Source: Pseudoalteromonas undina (GTDB lineage Bacteria > Pseudomonadota > Gammaproteobacteria > Enterobacterales > Alteromonadaceae). From it: a stretch of DNA of 64,000 nucleotides. Under the pieces are notes generated by a model. The model saw only the letters and a program-made list of their open reading frames with translations. It was not told where the DNA came from and did not search any database. Within the stretch, counting starts at the first letter, position 1; each line of letters opens with the position of its first letter. The stretch covers positions 1,860,001-1,924,000 of the forward strand of contig NZ_AHCF03000003.1 of NCBI RefSeq assembly GCF_000238275.3, in the 5' to 3' direction. The position numbers were made by a program, and so were the translations under genes. Below are positions 1 through 9,019 of this stretch, piece after piece.

Positions 1-751
1 TCATACTAAATCTGAAATCGCACAAGTTGAATTACCAACAGCTAAAGTTGTTGAAGAGAAACGTATCAATGCGCTTCAAGAAAAGCTTACGCTTGCACTT
101 GAAAACAAAGATATTACTTTCTTCAACGAAGTGGCTGCCAACATGGCACAAAAACTTGAGCTTGCTCCTGAAGACTTAGCGGGTGCATTACTGTGTTTAG
201 CACAGCAACAATCACCAATTAAAGTTGAAGAAGTTAAGATTCAACCGCGTGAACGTAACGAACGCAACCCTCGCAACGACCGTAATGATCGTGGTGACCG
301 TGGTCGTCGTAACGAACGTGGCGGTGAGCGCGCTGAGCGTAAACCTCGCGAGCGTAATAGCCGTGATGCAGGTCCTATGGATACGTACCGTATCGAAGTA
401 GGTCGTGAGCATGGTGTTCAGGTTAAGAACATTGTTGGTGCAATTGCTAACGAAGCAGACATTTCAAGCAAGTTTATTGGTGACATTCGTCTTCACGACA
501 GTCACAGTACGGTACAATTACCGCAAAACATGCCTAAAGATGTACTTGATCACTTCCAAAAAGTGTTTATTTGTAAACGCCCAATGGGTATGACATTAAC
601 ACAAGATCAAGGCCCTTCTGAGCCACGCGGCGAGCGTTCTGAACGCCCTGCTGGTGACAAGAAGCGTAGCTTTAATAAAGATGGTCAACGCCCTGATAAG
701 CGTAGCGGCCCTCGTAAAGAACGTCGCCCAGTTAGCTTCACCGCTAAGTAA
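1..751 (+). CDS. deaD: DEAD-box RNA helicase DeaD/CsdA, C-terminal part (5' end outside window)
   Basis: This is the 3' end of a cold-shock DEAD-box RNA helicase that unwinds structured RNA in ribosome assembly and mRNA decay. The reading frame is open from base 2, so the helicase core lies to the left of the window. What is visible is the end of helicase domain 2 (residues like KSEIAQVELPTAKVVEEKR), then an Arg/Asn/Asp/Gly-rich linker at about 240-360 bp. A folded RNA-binding domain of the DbpA/CsdA type follows (MDTYRIEVGREHGV... to KVFICKRPMG). The end is a basic, disordered tail. The RG-rich linker and the RBD are what distinguish DeaD from other DEAD-box proteins. A strong terminator follows directly. 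Any start codon inside the window, such as the GTG at 131, is an artefact of truncation. Confidence 0.93.
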   Translation, partial: HTKSEIAQVELPTAKVVEEKRINALQEKLTLALENKDITFFNEVAANMAQKLELAPEDLAGALLCLAQQQSPIKVEEVKIQPRERNERNPRNDRNDRGDRGRRNERGGERAERKPRERNSRDAGPMDTYRIEVGREHGVQVKNIVGAIANEADISSKFIGDIRLHDSHSTVQLPQNMPKDVLDHFQKVFICKRPMGMTLTQDQGPSEPRGERSERPAGDKKRSFNKDGQRPDKRSGPRKERRPVSFTAK

Positions 752-767
752 GCAACGACTCTTTAAT

Positions 768-803
768 AAAAAAACCTTGGCATGAAAGTGCCAAGGTTTT
801 TTT
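768..803 (+). terminator. Rho-independent terminator of deaD
   Basis: An 8-bp stem (CCTTGGCA / TGCCAAGG) with loop TGAAAG is flanked by an A-run upstream and seven T downstream, 16 bases after the deaD stop. Confidence 0.9.
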
Positions 804-849
804 GTGTCTAGAATTCAGGTATCAGGTCAGCTTAAATTCCGTAACTTGA

Positions 850-1041
850 AGCCGCTAGCCAGTATTAGGTACTTAACTAAAATATTGAATTAAAAATATT
901 TTGTTTGTTTTCTCTAACCAGAGATTGCAGTGAAAACAAGGCGAAATTACGCGTCAATTACTAGCCATTGTAAGTAAATTCAACGCAATTAGCGTTGAAA
1001 AAGCTGCTTGAGATAGCTTTATTATCCAATAACTCAGATTA
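850..1041 (+). repeat. Dispersed intergenic repeat, family R1, copy A
   Basis: This non-coding stretch fills most of the gap between deaD and the next gene. It shares long blocks with 60951-61144: CAGTGAAAACAAGG, CGCGTCAAT, AAGTAAATTCAACGCAATTAGCG and a CTTGAGAT segment, in the same order and orientation. The match is roughly three-quarters identity by eye. The right end (about TCCAATAACTCAGATTA) resembles the right terminus of that copy. The left boundary is uncertain. No ORF is present. It behaves like a short non-autonomous mobile element or ancient MITE. Confidence 0.65.
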
Positions 1042-1109
1042 CTTAATGTGTATAAACATGTTTTCTTTGATTTTTAAAACAATAAAATTTATGTAAACTA
1101 AGCAAAGGC

Positions 1110-1115
1110 TATAAT
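1110..1115 (+). promoter_or_regulatory. Candidate -10 element for the orphan membrane gene
   Basis: A perfect TATAAT lies 18 bp before the TTG start at 1134. No good -35 hexamer is seen 16-18 bp upstream, so the call rests on the -10 alone. Confidence 0.35.
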
Positions 1116-1133
1116 TCACGGACGAATTAAAAA

Positions 1134-1724
1134 TTGAAAAGAAATTACGACAACTTACTCTTTGTAGTAATAATGTTACCTATTTTATTATGCATCATTA
1201 TTCCTATTTTAATGGACTTTACAGATCCACCATTTATCACAAATGAAATATACGACGTTATTTTCTTTATAGCATTCCCTATTATTTGTGGCGCATCATT
1301 CATCTATTTAAATATACTTGTATTCAATAAATATAGACGCTGCAGTAAATACAGAGAGCATCTTAAATATAGTTTTTCAGATACAAAAACGAAATTATCA
1401 TTAATATTCGCGTACCCATTAATCCCTTTGTTAATCTATGCAAGTCTCTATTTTTTATTCTCTGCCCCCATTAAATTATGGGCTTACTACACGCAAGGCG
1501 ACTATTGGTATAAGGAATATATCCTAACTGATGTACAAAAGTGTGGTTCTGATTATGAAGATAATTGTACTCGTTTATATTTTAAAGATCCTAAAACAAA
1601 CGAAACTCATGATTTTAGGTGGTACGACGATAAGTCTACAATAATGAATAACAAAAACGATTATGTTTATATTTTTGGTGAGGCTAGTTTGTTTGGTTAT
1701 ATAGTGAGAGATTTAGAAAGGTAA
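1134..1724 (+). CDS. Orphan membrane protein of unknown function
   Basis: I do not recognise this 196-residue protein. It has two hydrophobic segments near the N-terminus (about residues 7-27 and 41-63) and a third at about 87-112. A soluble C-terminal tail of about 85 residues follows, with a Cys pair (KCGSDYEDNC) and many aromatic and charged residues. The topology would suit a small membrane-anchored sensor or a toxin/immunity-type protein, but nothing proves either. The TTG start follows a TATAAT box by only 18 bp and has no clear ribosome-binding site; the next ATG is at codon 14, inside the first hydrophobic segment. Base composition is clearly more AT-rich than in neighbouring genes, with many AGA and ATA codons. 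The gene sits immediately downstream of a dispersed repeat. Both suggest recent acquisition. Confidence 0.6.
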   Translation: MKRNYDNLLFVVIMLPILLCIIIPILMDFTDPPFITNEIYDVIFFIAFPIICGASFIYLNILVFNKYRRCSKYREHLKYSFSDTKTKLSLIFAYPLIPLLIYASLYFLFSAPIKLWAYYTQGDYWYKEYILTDVQKCGSDYEDNCTRLYFKDPKTNETHDFRWYDDKSTIMNNKNDYVYIFGEASLFGYIVRDLER

Positions 1725-1756
1725 CTTAGACTTACTTTGAATATTACAGCACTTTT

Positions 1757-1790
1757 ATATAAACCTCACTCGAGTGAGTGAGGTTTATGA
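1757..1790. terminator. Hairpin between convergent genes
   Basis: A perfect 12-bp inverted repeat (ATAAACCTCACT / AGTGAGGTTTAT) with a 6-nt loop lies between the convergent stops at 1724 and 1804. It lacks a long T-run but is placed to terminate both genes. Confidence 0.6.
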
Positions 1791-1803
1791 ATCAAGATAT
1801 AAG

Positions 1804-3363
1804 TTAAGGCGCCACAGCGGGATACACGTAGCTGGCATCAAGTCCTAATGGGATACCGAGTGCCCAGTAGCCTAGCAAGAAGATACTCCAACCGATCATA
1901 AAGGCGATTGAATACGGTAGCATCATCGCGATAAGCGTACCTATGCCTGTGCCTTTAACGTATTTTTGACAGTACACCACCACCAGCGGGAAGTATGGCA
2001 TTAGCGGGGTGATAATATTAGAGCTAGAATCTCCCACACGGTACGCTGCTTGCGTTAAGTCTGGCGAAATACCGAGCTGCATTAGCATAGGTACAAATAC
2101 CGGACCTAATAGTGCCCACTTAGCCGAGCTTGAACCAACAAACAAGTTTACAAAACCAGTTAGGAAAATAATCCCTACCACCGTTACAGAGCTCGGTAAC
2201 TCCATTGCTTTTAATACCTGAGCCCCTTCAATTGCCAGTAAGGCACCTAGGTTTGATTTACTAAATGCAGCAATAAATAATGAACAAAAGAATGCCATAA
2301 CAATGTAATACGCCATACCATTCATGGCTTTGCTCATCGCATCTATCATGTCTTTAGAGCTTTTAAAGGTGCCTACGGTAAAACCATATACTGCGCCTGG
2401 GATCCAAAACAGTAAGAAGATTAGCGGCACTATTGACTGCATTAGTGGTGAACTAAAGTTTGTTAAAGAGCCATCGCTGCTGCGCATCGCTGAATCAGCG
2501 GGTGCGGATACGTACGCTAATAACGCAATACCTGCAATCATTACGGAACTAGCAATAAGAAAGGCGCGCTTTTCGTCACTACGGGCATCTTCAAATGCTG
2601 GTAGGTCTTGAGTTTCACCATCTACTGGTGAATTTTTTAAACGTGGTTCAATAATTTTATCGGTGATGTACCAGCCTAACATTACAATAAATAAGCTTGA
2701 TGCTGAAGCAAAGCCCCAGTTATTAAGCGGGTTAATGCTCATTGTTGGATTAATAATTTGTGCTGCACTTTGCGTAAAGCTTTGCAGTAACGGGTCAATC
2801 CCAGATGGAATAAAGTTAGCGCCAAAGCCACCGCTAACCCCTGCAAATGCCGCTGCAATACCGGCAAGCGGATGACGACCTGCTGCAAAAAATATTACCC
2901 CAGCAAGTGGAATAACCAGCACATACCCTGCATCGGTAGCCGTATGGCTCACAATAGCTACCAAAATAATTGAGGGTGTTAGTAATTTTCTAGGCGTTAC
3001 TTTGAGCATTAATTTAAGGCCGGTATTAATAAAGCCCGAATGCTCTGCAACGCCTACACCTAGCATAGCAACCAGTACGACACCCAGTGGCGCAAAACCG
3101 GTGAATGTTTTTACCATAGAAGATAAAAAAGTGGCCAACGAATCGCTGGCAAGCATGTTATTAATAATAATGGCTTCGCCAGTACGAGGGTCTATTGCAT
3201 CAAATGTGACGCTTGAAAACCACCAAGACAAAAACCAGATTAATAACATGGCAAACAAAAAGATAATTGCTGGATCAGGAAGCTTATTACCTACCCGCTC
3301 AACAAAATTTAAAAATCGCGCAACTATGCCAGTTGGCATTGTCGCATCATTATTGTTATTCAT
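1804..3363 (-). CDS. AbgT-family inner-membrane transporter
   Basis: This 519-residue polytopic protein belongs to the AbgT family, whose characterised members are E. coli AbgT (p-aminobenzoyl-glutamate uptake) and MtrF/YdaH (sulfonamide and antimetabolite efflux). The recognisable parts are the N-terminal GIVARFLNFVERVGNKLPDP segment, hydrophobic helices throughout, and the conserved VSHTATDAGYVLVIPLAG region. Near the C-terminus are the GSSSAKWALLGPVFVPML and YRVGDSSSNIITPLMPYFPLV segments, with two re-entrant hairpin-like motifs. Length fits the family (about 500-520). The start ATG is preceded by AGGGAACAAGTGAA. It is a single-gene unit and converges on the orphan gene. Substrate and transport direction cannot be told from sequence. 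Confidence 0.88.
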   Translation of the reverse strand: MNNNNDATMPTGIVARFLNFVERVGNKLPDPAIIFLFAMLLIWFLSWWFSSVTFDAIDPRTGEAIIINNMLASDSLATFLSSMVKTFTGFAPLGVVLVAMLGVGVAEHSGFINTGLKLMLKVTPRKLLTPSIILVAIVSHTATDAGYVLVIPLAGVIFFAAGRHPLAGIAAAFAGVSGGFGANFIPSGIDPLLQSFTQSAAQIINPTMSINPLNNWGFASASSLFIVMLGWYITDKIIEPRLKNSPVDGETQDLPAFEDARSDEKRAFLIASSVMIAGIALLAYVSAPADSAMRSSDGSLTNFSSPLMQSIVPLIFLLFWIPGAVYGFTVGTFKSSKDMIDAMSKAMNGMAYYIVMAFFCSLFIAAFSKSNLGALLAIEGAQVLKAMELPSSVTVVGIIFLTGFVNLFVGSSSAKWALLGPVFVPMLMQLGISPDLTQAAYRVGDSSSNIITPLMPYFPLVVVYCQKYVKGTGIGTLIAMMLPYSIAFMIGWSIFLLGYWALGIPLGLDASYVYPAVAP

Positions 3364-3457
3364 TTCACTTGTTCCCTAGAATTTAGACTGTGCTACTTTA
3401 GCGTATCTAAGGAATGAGGTAAATTTTAACTGAATAAACAAGTTCTTTTTTAGGCAC

Positions 3458-3490
3458 AAAAAAACGCGGCTCAGTAGCCGCGCTATTTTT
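3458..3490 (-). terminator. Terminator of the epmC-NADK-yfcL operon
   Basis: A 7-bp GC-rich stem (CGCGGCT / AGCCGCG) with a 4-nt loop is followed, on the minus strand, by seven T. It lies 17 bp after the yfcL stop. Confidence 0.85.
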
Positions 3491-3506
3491 AATGAATAAA
3501 AAAAGC

Positions 3507-3782
3507 TTATGCGAGTGCTTTTACTTCATCCCATATTCTTACTACGAGTGCTTTATCATCTTCATTAAGTTCGCCATTGCGATAAGCTTTTACTAAGCTT
3601 TTTTCAACCGTGTCGTTTAGTTCTGCAATTTCTAGATTTAACTCTTCAACTTGTGCATAACCTACGGCTAAATCAAAGTGGCCGCGTAAATAACCGCCAG
3701 CAAATAACTCGTCATCGGTGGCTTTTATCACTAAATCATCAAAATATTGCTGCGCAGCATCTATGTAATTTACTAAACTCAT
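3507..3782 (-). CDS. yfcL: YfcL family protein
   Basis: This is a 91-residue acidic, helical protein matching E. coli YfcL in length and in its signature TDDELFAGGYLRGHFDLAVGYAQ (E. coli has SDDELFASGYLRGHLTLA). The molecular function of YfcL is unknown. It starts three bases after the stop of the NAD-kinase-like gene and is the last gene of a three-gene operon with epmC, the same neighbourhood it has in enterobacteria. A strong terminator follows. No membrane segment or metal motif is seen. Confidence 0.85.
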   Translation of the reverse strand: MSLVNYIDAAQQYFDDLVIKATDDELFAGGYLRGHFDLAVGYAQVEELNLEIAELNDTVEKSLVKAYRNGELNEDDKALVVRIWDEVKALA

Positions 3783-3785
3783 GTG

Positions 3786-4928
3786 TTACTTCTCCTCTGG
3801 GTGCAGCCCATCTTGATGACCTACTGCATACATAATATGGTCGTTAAACCCACTGGTTACACGTATATAACCGCTTAATTCATCATCTAATTTGCTATCG
3901 CCGGTATCACAAATCAGCGGTCGGCCATTTAAAGCCTGTAATTTTGTTTTAGTAGCCACCACAATAATATTATCGCGGCCTATCGCTTTAATTAACGCAG
4001 GACTGAGTTGTTGATTGCCTCGACCAAAAATATGCCCTTGACCGCCAATTAGAGTGATCACTAATTTTGTTTCACGTTCTTTGGTAAGTTCAAGAAGTTG
4101 CTGGGCTGTTAGGTCTTGCCCTACTAAAGCTTGATCTTCAACGAGATCAACACCGAGTAAGGTGTTTTCAAGCCCCATCTCTTCCATCACTGCGCCAACG
4201 GTAGAGCCACTACCCATGACATAGAGGATATCGGCATCCATTTCACTAACGACATAAGCAGCTATATCTGCTAGCACCAGCTCGTCAGTTTCTTTACCGC
4301 CATTTTTAACCGCTTGTACATAGCGCACTTCACTTGGCACTTGCATTTCACCATAACGTTTTGCTTTTACTGTTCCTTGGCGAAAAGCCACTTCATCAAT
4401 GTCCATCACATCAGCATCGCTTAATGTTACAAGCTCACCTTTTACCAGCATTTCAACTACACGGCCTGCGGCTTTTGGCGTTATGGCATAGACGCCGGAA
4501 TGAATTTTACACCCAGCAGGAATGCCCAACACGGGTACAGAGTCTTCTACAGCATGGCAAATATTGCGCGCCGTTCCGTCGCCACCAGCAAATAAGATTA
4601 AATCTACACCTTGTTGCTGTAATAAACGAGCTGCAGCTTCGGTATCGTCACTGGTTGTGGGTGAGTTACTTTGATAAACCACTTGCGTATTAAAGCCCAA
4701 CGCTTTTGCTGTTTGCTCCCCCATTTCATCATTAACAGTATAAATAGTAATGTTTGATTGATGAGGTACAAGCACTTCAAGTGCAGCTTTAGTGCGGCTA
4801 TTTGACTTAGGCTCTGCACCTAATGCAATGGCTTTAGCAGCGGTGTCTTCACCGTCACTGCCCTTAAGCGCAACACTACCACCGAGCCCTGCGACCGGAT
4901 TTACAATCAATCCTAACTTAAACTGCAT
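3786..4928 (-). CDS. ATP-NAD kinase family protein (COG3199-like)
   Basis: This 380-residue protein has an NAD-kinase/diacylglycerol-kinase fold. The hallmark GGDGT is at residues 115-119 (LILFAGGDGTARN), followed by VLGIPAGCKIHSGVYA, the substrate-site segment of the polyphosphate/ATP-dependent NAD kinase-like family. The N-terminal LGLIVNPVAGLGGSVALKG is also typical of this branch. It is distinct from the housekeeping NAD kinase NadK, which is about 290 residues, so the true substrate is uncertain. A C-terminal part with GSGSTVGAVMEE and LIGGQGHIFGRGNQQLSP completes the family pattern. Its start overlaps the end of epmC by 11 bp, which implies translational coupling. Confidence 0.8.
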   Translation of the reverse strand: MQFKLGLIVNPVAGLGGSVALKGSDGEDTAAKAIALGAEPKSNSRTKAALEVLVPHQSNITIYTVNDEMGEQTAKALGFNTQVVYQSNSPTTSDDTEAAARLLQQQGVDLILFAGGDGTARNICHAVEDSVPVLGIPAGCKIHSGVYAITPKAAGRVVEMLVKGELVTLSDADVMDIDEVAFRQGTVKAKRYGEMQVPSEVRYVQAVKNGGKETDELVLADIAAYVVSEMDADILYVMGSGSTVGAVMEEMGLENTLLGVDLVEDQALVGQDLTAQQLLELTKERETKLVITLIGGQGHIFGRGNQQLSPALIKAIGRDNIIVVATKTKLQALNGRPLICDTGDSKLDDELSGYIRVTSGFNDHIMYAVGHQDGLHPEEK

Positions 4929-5472
4929 CTTTTAACTCCTCGGGAGAATGCCATGAAAACTGCGCAGCATGTAATGGCCACGTGGTGTTATAAAATTTAC
5001 ACAGTGCTTTTAATAGTAAGGTTGTTCTTGGGTTAAACCCGTTTTGCAATAACTCTAATAACTTTGAATGAACGCGAGACTGAAACGCAAATCGACATGT
5101 TTGCTCACCATTTAAATTATCTACCGATACGTTAAAATCAAACCCGGCAGCCACACTCAATGCCCACTCTATTGCTTGAGGTTTTACCTCTACTGATTCA
5201 AATTCCGCTTGCTGTGTAGCATCGCGCCCATCAGGGCAATACCAATAACCATAGTCTTCACTTAAACGGCGCTGAGAACCTGCCACTAACCAATGAGCTA
5301 TTTCATGCAATGCACTGGCATAAAAACCATGGGCAAACACAATTTGATGATGCGGGGTTGTATCATTTGCGGGAATGTAAATAGGCTCATGCTCACCTTT
5401 TACCAAACGCGTGTTATAGCTTTGGTAAAAAGTGTGTTCGAAAATAGAAATCAGATCAGCTACTTGGTGCAT
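4918..5472 (-). CDS. epmC: Elongation factor P hydroxylase EpmC
   Basis: This 184-residue protein is homologous to E. coli EpmC (YfcM), the metal-dependent hydroxylase acting last in the beta-lysylation of EF-P Lys34. Visible signatures are EPIYIPA, VFAHGFYASALHEIAHW with an HExxH motif at residues 56-60, and YGYWYCPDGRD. The later segment VEVKPQAIEWALSVAAGFDFNVSVDNL also matches. Length equals the family's usual 180-185. It is the first gene of an operon with the NAD-kinase-like gene and yfcL. EpmA and EpmB are not in this window. The EF-P paralogue efpL at 20.3-20.8 kb has Arg, not Lys, at the loop tip, so it is not the expected substrate. Confidence 0.9.
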   Translation of the reverse strand: MHQVADLISIFEHTFYQSYNTRLVKGEHEPIYIPANDTTPHHQIVFAHGFYASALHEIAHWLVAGSQRRLSEDYGYWYCPDGRDATQQAEFESVEVKPQAIEWALSVAAGFDFNVSVDNLNGEQTCRFAFQSRVHSKLLELLQNGFNPRTTLLLKALCKFYNTTWPLHAAQFSWHSPEELKDAV

Positions 5473-5637
5473 AAATACTTCGTATACTCGTTTGAACCCG
5501 ATGCTTTAAAGACAGATGAAATTAGTATAAAGCACACTAAAAACGAAGCGAATTGTACGTACTTTTATCTACAAAGTAAAAAACAAGTGATTAAAAACAT
5601 TGTTAGCGCTAAGCGGTTTAATTTTAACGCTTTGGCC

Positions 5638-8600
5638 CTAAGTTATATATTTAGAAATATCTACTTCATCTATTTGTTCAGCATTGAGATAACGCTTAGC
5701 ATAATCAAGATAAATACCTGAACTTAAAAATAATTCAAATACGGCTTTATCAACATGCTGATCGGCCACCATTTTAGCTAATATACCGATGGACTCACTG
5801 AGTGTTTTTGCCTTTTTATAGGGCCTGTCGGCTGCTGTTAATGCTTCAAAAATGTCAGCAAGTACCAACACCCGCTCAGGTATCGATAAATCATCGGCAC
5901 TTAGTTTACGAGGGTAGCCAGTTCCTTTTAATGTTTCATGGTGAGTAGAGGCAAAACGCGGGACACGCTCCAACTCTTTAGGAAACGGTAATGTATCGAG
6001 CATACGTATGGTACTTATAATATGCTCATTAATTTTAAACCTATCTTCTGCGGTAAGGGTGCCTCTAGAAATTTGTAAATTATAAAGCTCCCCTAAATTA
6101 TATTTATATTTACACGGAGCAATTTTTATTCCTAAACGCTCGTCATATTCAATCGGTTTATCATGAGGAATTAAATGCCAAGGCTTATCGCTGAGTAGCT
6201 TTTCAGTAGCAGGCAGCGTGTCACTCGTTTGTGCATAGCGATACATTTCGACAGGTGAAAGCCCTAGCTTATCGTCAAAGTGCCGCACCCAAGTAACATT
6301 GCTTAGCAAGGTTAAACGCTCAAGCGAGGCTGCTGTGATTTTTTCGCCGCCAATATTACACTGTGCAATAAAGGCAAAATCGTCCAACAACTGTTGATGT
6401 TTAGCCGCCAACTGCTTAGCTAAATCACTCTGATTTTGTGGATTTTGCTGTAATGATTTGTAGTAATCAAGCTCAGCATCTCGCCAAAGGACTTCAAAAC
6501 GCGTTCTTACTTCATGAATACGATTATAAATCACCTCCAACTTAGTGCCTTTATCAACAATATGCTCTGGAGTGGTTATTTTACCGCAATCATGTAACCA
6601 AGCAGCTAAACTAAACTCTTCAACCTCTTCATCACTTTTAAACGCAAACATTTTAAAAGCTGGTAACTCTGATTCCGAAGCGGCTTTAGCAAGCTCAATA
6701 CCTAGCTCTGGGACACGTTCGCAGTGTCCCGCAGTGTAGGGAGACTTATCATCAATTGCTTGAGCTATAAGCTCAACAAACGAAGCCATGAGTGCTTTTT
6801 GGCTTTCTTCGTGTTGTTGTATCGACTTGCTCATTTCGACCATAGAGCTGGCTAAAGTATTAATTTCTTTAATATGACTTTTTAAGGTTGAGACTTGCTT
6901 AAACTGACGATTTTTAATTTTATTATTTTCACCCACCAGCGTTTTAATTGGGGCAACAATGGGGGATGCAAAAAACCACGACACAGGTAATATCAAAATA
7001 AGGCAAACAGCAGTAATGATAAGAGAAAGCTTTATTTTTTTCCGTGTAGAACTCAATACATCTTCTTTAGAAACCATAATGGCTAAGTAACCTGTACTGG
7101 CTAGCGATAAATAGTCAGATAAAGGCTTAATAAATACATACTGTTCTTTGCCATTAATATGCACTAACTTTAAATTAGAGAAATTACTATCATCGTCTAA
7201 TAAAGTAATTAATTGTTCATAGGGGACAGTGCCCACAATTTTTGATTTTTTCTCTGGATTAGTATTAAGCCATTTATCACTAAGTTGTTGTTTAAATTGC
7301 ATAGGCAGTTGCGTGGCTGCATAGTCAAACAAGGCTTTTAATTGAGCGTCTTGGTTATGAAATAATAAGTGATAGTCATTTGAAAAAAGCGCGGCACTTT
7401 CTTCATCTAGTTGATTATACTGAACCCCATCAATAAAAAATTGTTGTTGGATATATTGTAATACCGCCTTGCTGTCTATTCCCGCATAGGTATCACCATT
7501 GGCTACATGCGTTAACAACGTTTTTGTATTGGGAACCTCTACTAAGTTAATTTCTGGAAATTGCGCTTGCAATGTTTTTACAATTGACCAGCCCTCACCC
7601 ACTGCAACTGACTTACCAGCAAGTTGCTGTATGTGGGTGATTGGTGGGTTGCTCTGATGGTTAACAATACTCAAAGGCAAATTTACCATGGGTGTACTAA
7701 GCATACCTAAGGTATTATTCGTTGTGGTATTAACTACAGGATGAAGTACATCTATCTGATTATTTTTAAATAAATTAAGTAATTCTTGCCAACTAAGTCC
7801 ATTAACATAATTTATCTTAATACCCAGTAGCTGCGCAATCGCATTGATATATTCAATACTGTAGCCATTGGGCGTACCACTAACACTAAAGTCCATAGGG
7901 GCCCAATTTGTTTCGTTTGATACTGTAATAGTCGGGTATTGTGCAATTACTTTTTGCTGTTGCTCGCTTAGCGTTAATTGTTTCAAGCTTTTGTTTTTAT
8001 CAACCTTACCTTTCTGATTTGAAGCAACAATCTCTCCTTCTCGATTATATATAAATAACTGCGCAGAGTTATGCATATCTAACTGCTGCTGTTGTGTTAA
8101 TAAATAATTAGAAATATTATCGACCATAACTCCAAGAGCTAACACATGGTCTTTGCCTTTGGTTTTAATCGAGTAGGTTTGGCCTGAAGTTTGTAAATGC
8201 GAGAATAAGTAAGGTTTAGTTTTATTCACCTGCTCTGAATTTGCTTGTTTAAACCACGTTTGCTCTCGAGGATCAAAAAACGTCGGTTTATTGGTTTGTT
8301 TTCTTAAGTTAAAATCAGCATCAAAGTAGTACCTGTGTTCTACCCTTTGCCCTTTTTCGGTTTTAATATGGATCACAACCCACCGGTCATTATCAACCGT
8401 ATTTAAACGCTCTCTGACTATTTTACCACTCTCAAGATTGATAATTTCATAAAAGTCTCCGTTGCTATAGCCCATAGAAAATGCGTAAAACAAAGGGTTT
8501 AATTCCATTATTTCGCTCAATACATTACGCAGCTCTGTTTTGTCTGAAAAGTTATTACCTACTAGTGAAGTATTTTTAACCATCATATTTAAAGTATTTT

Positions 8601-8823
8601 CAGATTTTTCATTGATGCGTGATAGGTAATCAGCAACAGATTGCGTGGTCATATTGAAATGCAGCAGGTTAGACTCTAGTGCCATTTTTTCGCTGAAGTA
8701 ATACTGTAAACTAGTGGCTATAATGGCGGTAATAGACGTTGCCAATACAAATACAGCCACAACCGTTAAACGAATAGAAAAGCGCACTGTTCTTTTTAAC
8801 TTATTTAACGCTTTAAATATCAT
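5638..8823 (-). CDS. Membrane receptor with Cache, solute-binding (SBP_bac_3-like) and HD-GYP domains
   Basis: This 1061-residue sensor is predicted to degrade cyclic-di-GMP. A TM helix at about 17-38 is followed by a periplasmic Cache-like region (about 40-290, including FFDPREQTWFKQA). A type-3 periplasmic amino-acid-binding-like module comes next (about 305-520, with NGYSIEYINAIAQLLGI and later KSVAVGEGWSIVKTL). A further short Cache-like piece (VGTVPYEQLITLLDD... to TGYLAIMVSKEDVL) precedes a second TM at about 598-620 and a HAMP-like linker. The cytoplasmic HD-GYP domain has GHCERVPELG at about 698, HDCGK at 743-747 and HHETLKGTGYP starting at about 960, so catalytic residues look intact. 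An insert of about 130 residues separates the HD and GYP parts. The ATG has a good AAGGAAAG site. It is transcribed alone. Confidence 0.88.
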   Translation of the reverse strand: MIFKALNKLKRTVRFSIRLTVVAVFVLATSITAIIATSLQYYFSEKMALESNLLHFNMTTQSVADYLSRINEKSENTLNMMVKNTSLVGNNFSDKTELRNVLSEIMELNPLFYAFSMGYSNGDFYEIINLESGKIVRERLNTVDNDRWVVIHIKTEKGQRVEHRYYFDADFNLRKQTNKPTFFDPREQTWFKQANSEQVNKTKPYLFSHLQTSGQTYSIKTKGKDHVLALGVMVDNISNYLLTQQQQLDMHNSAQLFIYNREGEIVASNQKGKVDKNKSLKQLTLSEQQQKVIAQYPTITVSNETNWAPMDFSVSGTPNGYSIEYINAIAQLLGIKINYVNGLSWQELLNLFKNNQIDVLHPVVNTTTNNTLGMLSTPMVNLPLSIVNHQSNPPITHIQQLAGKSVAVGEGWSIVKTLQAQFPEINLVEVPNTKTLLTHVANGDTYAGIDSKAVLQYIQQQFFIDGVQYNQLDEESAALFSNDYHLLFHNQDAQLKALFDYAATQLPMQFKQQLSDKWLNTNPEKKSKIVGTVPYEQLITLLDDDSNFSNLKLVHINGKEQYVFIKPLSDYLSLASTGYLAIMVSKEDVLSSTRKKIKLSLIITAVCLILILPVSWFFASPIVAPIKTLVGENNKIKNRQFKQVSTLKSHIKEINTLASSMVEMSKSIQQHEESQKALMASFVELIAQAIDDKSPYTAGHCERVPELGIELAKAASESELPAFKMFAFKSDEEVEEFSLAAWLHDCGKITTPEHIVDKGTKLEVIYNRIHEVRTRFEVLWRDAELDYYKSLQQNPQNQSDLAKQLAAKHQQLLDDFAFIAQCNIGGEKITAASLERLTLLSNVTWVRHFDDKLGLSPVEMYRYAQTSDTLPATEKLLSDKPWHLIPHDKPIEYDERLGIKIAPCKYKYNLGELYNLQISRGTLTAEDRFKINEHIISTIRMLDTLPFPKELERVPRFASTHHETLKGTGYPRKLSADDLSIPERVLVLADIFEALTAADRPYKKAKTLSESIGILAKMVADQHVDKAVFELFLSSGIYLDYAKRYLNAEQIDEVDISKYIT

Positions 8824-9019
8824 TGAACTTTCCTTGAAGCACTTTTAAGAGCAATAAATACAGAGAGTTGAATACTGCTAAAAACAATATTCATAATCCG
8901 TATGGAGCTAAAGTAATATTAGTCACAAAATCAAAAATATAAAACTTTATGCACTTATTTACTGATCACTTAATTGCGCTTACCATATGCCAACCAAAAA
9001 CCTAAATTGACTCACTCTT

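Noticed and set aside
4334..4693. Plus-strand frame of 119 codons inside the NAD-kinase-like gene
   Set aside because: Antisense shadow of a well-supported coding region; composition (Leu/His-rich) is typical of reading opposite a gene.
5293..5721. A 142-codon plus-strand frame spanning the epmC start and the receptor gene end
   Set aside because: It is antisense to two clear genes over much of its length, has low-complexity composition and no ribosome-binding site or recognisable domain.
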